This document shows, piece after piece, positions 58,376 through 64,000 of a stretch of 64,000 nucleotides of DNA. Origin of the DNA: Pseudomonadota bacterium (GTDB taxonomy: Bacteria; Pseudomonadota; Alphaproteobacteria; Rhizobiales; Devosiaceae); the NCBI GenBank assembly GCA_023393475.1, contig JAEWLC010000025.1:233962-297961 (forward strand), written 5' to 3'. The notes under the pieces are model-generated. The model had not been told where the DNA came from and searched no databases. It was given only the letters and a program-made list of their open reading frames with translations. Position numbers and translations under genes: made by a program. The stretch's first letter is position 1; every line of letters begins with the position of its first letter.

Positions 58376-60487
58376 ATGGCTCAGATCAAGGTCGACGGCC
58401 AACTCGTCGAAGTTCCCGACTACTACACGCTGATGCAGGCCGCCGAGGCTGCTGGCGCCGAGATACCGCGCTTCTGCTACCATGAGCGCCTGTCGGTCGC
58501 CGGTAACTGCCGCATGTGCCTCGTCGAGGTGAAGGGCGGGCCGCCGAAGCCGCAGGCGTCGTGCGCCATGTCGGTCAAGGACCTCCGTCCCGGCCCGAAC
58601 GACGAGCCGCCGGAAATGTTCACCAACACGCCGATGGTCAAGAAGGCCCGCGAAGGCGTGATGGAGTTCCTGCTGATCAACCATCCGCTCGATTGCCCGA
58701 TCTGCGATCAGGGTGGCGAGTGCGACCTGCAGGACCAGGCCATGGCCTATGGCGTGGACAAGAACCGCTACGTCGAGAACAAGCGCGCCGTCGAAGACAA
58801 GTATCTTGGGCCGCTCGTGAAGACCGAGATGAACCGCTGCATTCACTGCACGCGCTGCGTCCGCTTCACTACCGAAGTCGCCGGTATCACCGAGATGGGC
58901 CTGCTCGGCCGCGGTGAAGATGCCGAGATCACGTCCTATCTCGAGCGGGCGCTGACCAGCGAACTGCAGGGCAACGTGATCGACCTCTGCCCGGTTGGCG
59001 CACTGACGTCGAAGCCCTACGCCTTCCACGCCCGTCCGTGGGAACTGGTCAAGACCGAGTCCATCGACGTGATGGATGCGGTCGGCTCGAACATCCGCGT
59101 CGACAGCCGTGGCCGCGAAGTGATGCGCATCCTGCCGCGCGTCAACGAGGCCATCAACGAAGAGTGGATTTCGGACAAGACGCGCTTCGTCTGGGACGGG
59201 CTCAAGGCCCAGCGCCTCGATCGGCCCTATGTCCGCTCCGGCGGCAAGCTGAAGCCCGCATCGTGGGATGAGGCCTTCGCTGCCATCGCCAAGGCCGTCA
59301 AGGCCTCGGGCGGCGGCAACAAGGTCGGCGCCATCGCCGGCGACCTGGCCTCGGTCGAGGACATGTACGCGCTCAAGGCGCTGATGACTTCGCTCGGCTC
59401 GGGTATGACCGACAGCCGTCCGGCCATGTCGGGCATCGATCCGTCGATGCCGCGCTCGGCCTACATCTTCAACCCTGGTATCGCCGGGATCGAGGAAGCC
59501 GACGCCATCCTGATCGTGGGCACCAACCCGCGCAAGGAAGCCGCGCTCGTCAACGCCCGCATCCGCAAGGCCTGGCGCGCCAAGGGCACGCCGATCGCCG
59601 TGATCGGCGACCAGGCCGACCTGACCTACGATTACACCTATCTCGGCAACGGCTTCGGCACGCTCGCCGATCTCGTCGCGGGGCAGGGTGCGTTTGCGCA
59701 GACCCTCGCCAACGCCAAGAAGCCGCTGATCATCGTGGGCGAGGGAGCCGTTTCGCACGGCGCCGCCAAGTCCAAGCAGATCGGCCGCGACACCATCGCG
59801 CTCGCCGCCAAGCTCGCGACTGGCGCCAATGTCGCCGAGGGCTGGAACGGCTTCGCGCTGCTGCACAACGCCGCCGGCCGCGTCGGCGGCCTCGACATCG
59901 GCTTCGTGCCGCATGACGGCGGCGTCTGCTCGGCCGATCAGATCGGCCTCGCCGGCGAAGGCAAGCTCGACGTCCTGTTCCTGCTCGGCGCCGACGAGTA
60001 CGACATGTCGGCAATGGGCAAGGCGTTCGTCGTCTACGTCGGTACGCATGGCGACGCCGGTGCTCACCGCGCCGACGTGATCCTGCCGTCCGCCACCTAC
60101 ACCGAGAAGTCGGGCACCTACGTCAACACCGAGGGTCGCGTGCAGCTCGCCGAGCGCGCCGTGTTCCCGCCGGGCGAGGCGAAGGAAGACTGGGCGATCT
60201 TCCGCGCCCTCTCTGCCGTCCTGGGTCAGGCCCTGCCGTTCAACTCGCTGAGCCAGCTCCGCGCTGCGCTCTATGCCGAGTTCCCGCACCTCGGACGCAT
60301 CGACCAGATCGCGAACAGCTCGGTCGATGACGTGAAGAAGCTCGCCGGTGCGGCGATCAAGACCAAGTCTGCGACCTTCGCTTCGCCGATCGCCGACTTC
60401 TATCTCACCAACCCCATCGCCCGCGCGTCGGCCACGATGGGTGAATGCGCCGCGCTGCAGGCCGGCCTCCGCCAGGCTGCAGAGTAA
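58376..60487 (+). CDS. nuoG: NADH-quinone oxidoreductase subunit G
   Basis: A 703-residue large iron-sulfur subunit. The N-terminal [2Fe-2S] ferredoxin domain has FCYHERLSVAGNCRMCLVEV; His/Cys-ligated N5 and N4 follow (CPICDQGGECDLQDQ, CIHCTRCVRF); the C-terminal half is the molybdopterin-oxidoreductase fold without the cofactor. Starts four bases after nuoF. Confidence 0.97.
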   Translation: MAQIKVDGQLVEVPDYYTLMQAAEAAGAEIPRFCYHERLSVAGNCRMCLVEVKGGPPKPQASCAMSVKDLRPGPNDEPPEMFTNTPMVKKAREGVMEFLLINHPLDCPICDQGGECDLQDQAMAYGVDKNRYVENKRAVEDKYLGPLVKTEMNRCIHCTRCVRFTTEVAGITEMGLLGRGEDAEITSYLERALTSELQGNVIDLCPVGALTSKPYAFHARPWELVKTESIDVMDAVGSNIRVDSRGREVMRILPRVNEAINEEWISDKTRFVWDGLKAQRLDRPYVRSGGKLKPASWDEAFAAIAKAVKASGGGNKVGAIAGDLASVEDMYALKALMTSLGSGMTDSRPAMSGIDPSMPRSAYIFNPGIAGIEEADAILIVGTNPRKEAALVNARIRKAWRAKGTPIAVIGDQADLTYDYTYLGNGFGTLADLVAGQGAFAQTLANAKKPLIIVGEGAVSHGAAKSKQIGRDTIALAAKLATGANVAEGWNGFALLHNAAGRVGGLDIGFVPHDGGVCSADQIGLAGEGKLDVLFLLGADEYDMSAMGKAFVVYVGTHGDAGAHRADVILPSATYTEKSGTYVNTEGRVQLAERAVFPPGEAKEDWAIFRALSAVLGQALPFNSLSQLRAALYAEFPHLGRIDQIANSSVDDVKKLAGAAIKTKSATFASPIADFYLTNPIARASATMGECAALQAGLRQAAE

Positions 60488-60496
60488 GGGACCCCG

Positions 60497-61594
60497 ATGG
60501 ATTTCGTCGTTTCAGCGCTGGACTACCTGCTTGGCATCCCGATCTTCGGTTGGGGCACCCAGGTCGGCTTCATCTACAAGGGGCTGCTGCTCCTCGTCGC
60601 GCTGCTGATCTTCACCGCCTACATCTTGCTCGCCGATCGCAAGATCTGGGCGGCAGTGCAGGTGCGTCGTGGTCCCAACGTGGTCGGCCCGTTCGGCCTC
60701 CTGCAGTCCTTCGCGGACTTGTTGAAGTTCGTCTTTAAAGAGCCTGTGATTCCTGCAAGTTCCGACAAGGCGCTGTTCCTGCTCGCGCCGCTGGTGACCT
60801 CGATCCTCGCGCTTTCCGCCTATGCGGTGATTCCGTTCGATCGCGGCTGGGCGCTCGCCGACATCAATATCGGCGTCCTCTACATCTTCGCGATTTCCTC
60901 GCTCGGCGTGTACGGCATCATCATCGGAGGCTGGTCGTCGAACAGCAAATACGCCTTCCTCGGTGCCCTCCGCTCGGCCGCCCAAATGGTGTCCTACGAA
61001 GTCTCCATCGGCCTCGTCATCATCACCGTGCTGCTGGTCGTGGGTTCGCTGAACCTCACCGATATCGTGGTCGCTCAGCAGTCGGGTGGCATCGCCACCA
61101 TGCTCGGCGTGCCGTGGCTCAGCTTCCTCAACTGGTACTGGCTGCCGCTCTTCCCGATGTTCGTGATCTTCTACATCTCGGCATTGGCTGAAACCAACCG
61201 CCCGCCCTTCGACCTGCCGGAAGGCGAGTCCGAGCTGGTCGCTGGGTACATGGTGGAATACGGCTCGACTCCGTACCTGCTGTTCATGCTCGGCGAGTAC
61301 ATCGCCATCATCCTGATGTGCTCGATGACGACGATCCTGTTCCTCGGGGGCTGGGACTCGCCGCTCAACTTCCCGCCCTTCACCTGGGTGCCGGGCCTCG
61401 TCTGGTTCGCGCTCAAGCTTTGCGCGGTGTTCTTCATGTTCGCGATGGCCAAGGCGATCGTACCGCGCTACCGCTACGACCAGCTGATGCGTATCGGCTG
61501 GAAGGTCTTCCTGCCGATCTCGCTGCTGATGGTGGTGATCGTCGCATTCGTCCTCCAGCTCACCGGCTGGGGCTGGCACGGGGGTGCTGTCTGA
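60497..61594 (+). CDS. nuoH: NADH-quinone oxidoreductase subunit H
   Basis: A 365-residue membrane subunit with eight or so helices that contacts the quinone chamber. The loop AETNRPPFDLPEGESELVAGY is the invariant family motif and ERRAWA-like DRKIWAAVQVRRGPNVVGPFG precedes it. Its stop overlaps the nuoI ATG. Confidence 0.97.
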   Translation: MDFVVSALDYLLGIPIFGWGTQVGFIYKGLLLLVALLIFTAYILLADRKIWAAVQVRRGPNVVGPFGLLQSFADLLKFVFKEPVIPASSDKALFLLAPLVTSILALSAYAVIPFDRGWALADINIGVLYIFAISSLGVYGIIIGGWSSNSKYAFLGALRSAAQMVSYEVSIGLVIITVLLVVGSLNLTDIVVAQQSGGIATMLGVPWLSFLNWYWLPLFPMFVIFYISALAETNRPPFDLPEGESELVAGYMVEYGSTPYLLFMLGEYIAIILMCSMTTILFLGGWDSPLNFPPFTWVPGLVWFALKLCAVFFMFAMAKAIVPRYRYDQLMRIGWKVFLPISLLMVVIVAFVLQLTGWGWHGGAV

Positions 61595-62082
61595 TGAAGT
61601 TCACCCAGTTCCTCAACGGCCTGCTGCTCCGCGAGTTCGTCGGCGCCTTCTTCACGGCGATGCGCTACTTCTTCGCCCCGAAGAAGACCATCAACTACCC
61701 GTTCGAGAAGATCCCGTACTCACCGCGCTTCCGTGGTGAGCACGCGCTGCGCCGCTACCCGAACGGGGAAGAGCGTTGCATTGCCTGCAAGCTCTGCGAA
61801 GCGATCTGCCCGGCCCAGGCCATCACCATCGAAGCCGGCCCGCGCCAGAACGACGGCACCCGCCGTACCATCCGCTACGACATCGACATGGTGAAGTGCA
61901 TTTACTGCGGCTTCTGCCAGGAAGCCTGCCCGGTGGACGCCATCGTCGAGGGCCCGAACTTCGAGTTCGCTACTGAAACCCGCGAGGAGCTCTATTTCTC
62001 GAAAGAGAAGCTGCTCGCCAATGGTGACCGTTGGGAGCGCGAAATCGCTGCCAACCTCGCCGCCGACGCGCCGTATCGGTAA
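61594..62082 (+). CDS. nuoI: NADH-quinone oxidoreductase subunit I
   Basis: A 162-residue ferredoxin-type subunit with clusters N6a and N6b: CIACKLCEAICP and CIYCGFCQEACP. An N-terminal amphipathic/hydrophobic segment (LLLREFVGAFFTAMRYFF) lies at the membrane. ATG 61594 overlaps the nuoH stop; upstream in-frame ATGs lie inside nuoH. Confidence 0.97.
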   Translation: MKFTQFLNGLLLREFVGAFFTAMRYFFAPKKTINYPFEKIPYSPRFRGEHALRRYPNGEERCIACKLCEAICPAQAITIEAGPRQNDGTRRTIRYDIDMVKCIYCGFCQEACPVDAIVEGPNFEFATETREELYFSKEKLLANGDRWEREIAANLAADAPYR

Positions 62083-62091
62083 GGAATCGAG

Positions 62092-62700
62092 ATGACGCTG
62101 CCGCTTTTCTTCTTCTACGTGTTTTCGGCCATCACCATCGCTTCGGCGCTCATGGTGATCGCGGCGCGTAACCCCGTTCACTCTGTACTGTTCCTGATCC
62201 TTGCCTTCGTGAACTCGGCCGGTCTCTTCATGCTGGCGGGCGCCGAGTTCCTCGCGCTGATCCTGATCGTCGTCTATGTCGGCGCCGTCGCGGTGCTGTT
62301 CCTGTTCGTCACGATGATGCTCGACGTGGATTTCGCATCGCTCCGCTCCGGCCTGCTGCAATACGCACCGGTCGGCGTCGTGGTCGGCGTGGTCCTGCTG
62401 CTCGAGCTGCTGCTCGTCGGCGGCAGCTTCGTTCTGCCAACCGGCGTCGAGGCTTCGGCCATGGTGCCGATCGAGGCGGGCATCAGCAACACCAAGGCCA
62501 TCGGCCTGTTGCTCTACACGCGCTACGTGTTCCTGTTCCAGGGCGCGGCGGCGATCCTGCTCGTCGCCATGATCGGCGCGATCGTCCTCACGCTCCGCCA
62601 CAAGCCGAACGTGAAGCGCCAGGACGTGTTCCGGCAGACCGGGCGCAAGCGCTCGGAAGGCGTCGAAGTGGTCAAAGTCAAATCGGGGCAGGGGCTCTAA
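62092..62700 (+). CDS. nuoJ: NADH-quinone oxidoreductase subunit J
   Basis: A 202-residue membrane subunit with five hydrophobic helices. The conserved helix 3 with LILIVVYVGAVAVLFLFVTMML is present. A positively charged tail follows (KPNVKRQDVFRQTGRKR). The stop TAA is followed at once by the nuoK ATG. Confidence 0.95.
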   Translation: MTLPLFFFYVFSAITIASALMVIAARNPVHSVLFLILAFVNSAGLFMLAGAEFLALILIVVYVGAVAVLFLFVTMMLDVDFASLRSGLLQYAPVGVVVGVVLLLELLLVGGSFVLPTGVEASAMVPIEAGISNTKAIGLLLYTRYVFLFQGAAAILLVAMIGAIVLTLRHKPNVKRQDVFRQTGRKRSEGVEVVKVKSGQGL

Positions 62701-63021
62701 ATGCTGGCAGCAACCGGTATCGGCATCGGCCACTATCTCGCGGTAGGCGCGATCCTGTTCACGCTCGGCGTGTTCGGCATCTTCCTCAATCGCAAGAACA
62801 TCATCATCATCCTGATGTCCGTCGAGCTCATCCTGCTCGCCGTGAACATCAACTTCGTGGCGTTCTCGTCGCAGCTGGGCGATCTCGCCGGCCAGATCTT
62901 CGCCCTGCTGATCCTCACGGTCGCGGCGGCGGAAGCGGCCATCGGCCTCGCCATCCTCGTCATCTTCTATCGCAACCGCGGCACCATCGCCGTGGAAGAC
63001 GTCAACTCGCTGAAGGGCTGA
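62701..63021 (+). CDS. nuoK: NADH-quinone oxidoreductase subunit K
   Basis: A 106-residue, three-helix MrpC-like membrane subunit; the two conserved glutamates of the proton path are present in MSVELILLAVNINF and AAAEAAIGLAI. ATG 62701 directly abuts nuoJ. nuoL follows after four bases. Confidence 0.96.
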   Translation: MLAATGIGIGHYLAVGAILFTLGVFGIFLNRKNIIIILMSVELILLAVNINFVAFSSQLGDLAGQIFALLILTVAAAEAAIGLAILVIFYRNRGTIAVEDVNSLKG

Positions 63022-63025
63022 CTAA

Positions 63026-64000
63026 GTGATCCAGGCTATCGTCTTCCTGCCCCTGGTCGGGGCACTGATCGCAGGGTTGCTCGGCCGGGTCATCGGACAC
63101 CGGACCAGCGAGTACATCACCACGGGCCTGCTGATCATCGCAGCGGTCTGCAGCTGGATCGTGTTCGCCGGCTACTGGTTCGCGCCTGAGGCCGCCGAGG
63201 GCGCCGCCCACGGCGCCGGCCATGCCGAAGTCACGAAGGTCGTGGTGCTGAGCTGGATCCACTCGGGCACGCTGACGCTCGACTGGGTGCTGCGCGTCGA
63301 TACGCTGACGGCCGTGATGCTCGTGGTGGTCACCACCGTTTCGAGCCTCGTCCACGTCTACTCGATCGGCTACATGGCCGACGATCCGCACCGCGCACGT
63401 TTCTTCGCATATCTCTCGCTCTTCACCTTCGCCATGCTGATGCTGGTGACGGCCGACAACTTCCTCCAGATGTTCTTCGGCTGGGAAGGCGTGGGCCTCG
63501 CGTCCTACCTGCTCATCGGTTTCTGGTATCAGAAGCCCACGGCCAACGCCGCCGCGATGAAGGCCTTCGTCGTCAACCGCGTTGGTGACTTCGGATTCCT
63601 GCTCGGCCTGTTCGCCGCATGGGTGGTGCTTGGCCATCTGGATTTCGACGGTGCGTTCCACGCCGCCGAGGGGCTGAAGGACAACCTGCCGCAGATCCAC
63701 TTCCTCGCCTGGCAGTTCGACGCCATGACGGTGGTCTGCCTGCTGCTCTTCATGGGCGCTATGGGTAAGTCGGCGCAGTTCCTGCTCCACACCTGGCTGC
63801 CGGACGCCATGGAAGGCCCGACCCCGGTGTCGGCCCTCATCCATGCCGCCACCATGGTGACGGCCGGTGTGTTCATGGTGGCGCGTCTGTCGCCGCTGTT
63901 CGAACTGGCGCCGAATGCGCAGGCCTTCGTGATGCTGATCGGCGCGACCACTGCGATGTTCGCAGCGACCGTTGGCCTCGTGCAGAACGACATCAAGCGC
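63026..64000 (+). CDS. nuoL: NADH-quinone oxidoreductase subunit L (3' end outside window)
   Basis: The frame opens at GTG 63026, four bases after nuoK, and runs past the window end without a stop; 325 residues are visible. MrpA-like antiporter subunit: ADNFLQMFFGWEGVGLASYLLIGFWY, then GKSAQFLLHTWLPDAMEGPTPVSALIHAATMVTAGVFM with the key lysine and histidine of the proton channel. Continuation with nuoM and nuoN is expected beyond the window. Confidence 0.95.
   Translation, partial: MIQAIVFLPLVGALIAGLLGRVIGHRTSEYITTGLLIIAAVCSWIVFAGYWFAPEAAEGAAHGAGHAEVTKVVVLSWIHSGTLTLDWVLRVDTLTAVMLVVVTTVSSLVHVYSIGYMADDPHRARFFAYLSLFTFAMLMLVTADNFLQMFFGWEGVGLASYLLIGFWYQKPTANAAAMKAFVVNRVGDFGFLLGLFAAWVVLGHLDFDGAFHAAEGLKDNLPQIHFLAWQFDAMTVVCLLLFMGAMGKSAQFLLHTWLPDAMEGPTPVSALIHAATMVTAGVFMVARLSPLFELAPNAQAFVMLIGATTAMFAATVGLVQNDIKR

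Overview
The window reads as a chromosomal segment of a GC-rich alphaproteobacterium of the order Hyphomicrobiales (Rhizobiales). The reasons are: a suf operon with two cysteine desulfurases behind an Irr-type (ICE) palindrome; the clpP-clpX ... lon ... hupB - tRNA-Val - tRNA-Asp - nuoA backbone; a NuoE with a C-terminal helix-hairpin-helix extension; and a glnB-glnA operon behind a sigma-54 promoter. A Devosia-like genus is my best guess, from the general look of the proteins only. Nearly all the DNA is coding. There is no CRISPR array, prophage or insertion sequence.

Layout. 1-4.1 kb: the end of an AsmA-like envelope protein, a universal stress protein behind an FNR/FixK-like site, a ParD/ParE toxin-antitoxin pair behind a perfect inverted repeat, tyrS and an alpha/beta hydrolase. 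4.2-11.5 kb: the iron-sulfur assembly operon (NifS-type desulfurase, sufB, a zinc-ribbon gene of unknown role, sufC, sufD, sufS, sufT, sufA). 11.7-17.8 kb: an EPSP synthase, a diguanylate cyclase, a DEAD-box helicase and topoisomerase IV subunit B. 17.9-19.6 kb: two small secreted paralogues behind 11-bp-phased TGAACG repeats, then a hairpin-rich gap. 19.6-28.9 kb: an ABC-F ATPase, two tandem PilZ proteins, LysE and DUF808 membrane proteins, a spermidine-synthase-like protein, an AraC regulator, an epoxide hydrolase and glnBA. 29.2-36.9 kb: a flavin oxidoreductase with a divergent AraC regulator, tRNA-Leu, trigger factor, NAD(P)HX repair enzyme, and a P450 coupled to a small secreted protein.

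37-51.3 kb is the proteostasis block clpP, clpX, lon, hup, interrupted twice by accessory genes: patatin, Rsm22-type methyltransferase, cysK, iron-permease-like protein, zinc ribbon and a divergent pair of citrate synthases between clpX and lon; and a PhnM-like amidohydrolase and an MFS pump between lon and hup. clpP and lon both have RpoH-like promoters. 51.4-52.8 kb holds tRNA-Val, a frameshifted GIY-YIG remnant, tRNA-Asp and an outer-membrane beta-barrel. From 53.06 kb the respiratory complex I operon runs nuoA to nuoL and leaves the window inside nuoL.

Most of the window is conserved housekeeping. The parts that look least described are the HTH-fused citrate synthase facing a second citrate synthase across palindromes, the two secreted paralogues with their phased repeats, the zinc-ribbon gene inside suf, and the P450 with no normal start codon in the expected place. 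I found no clear new multi-gene defence or mobile system.
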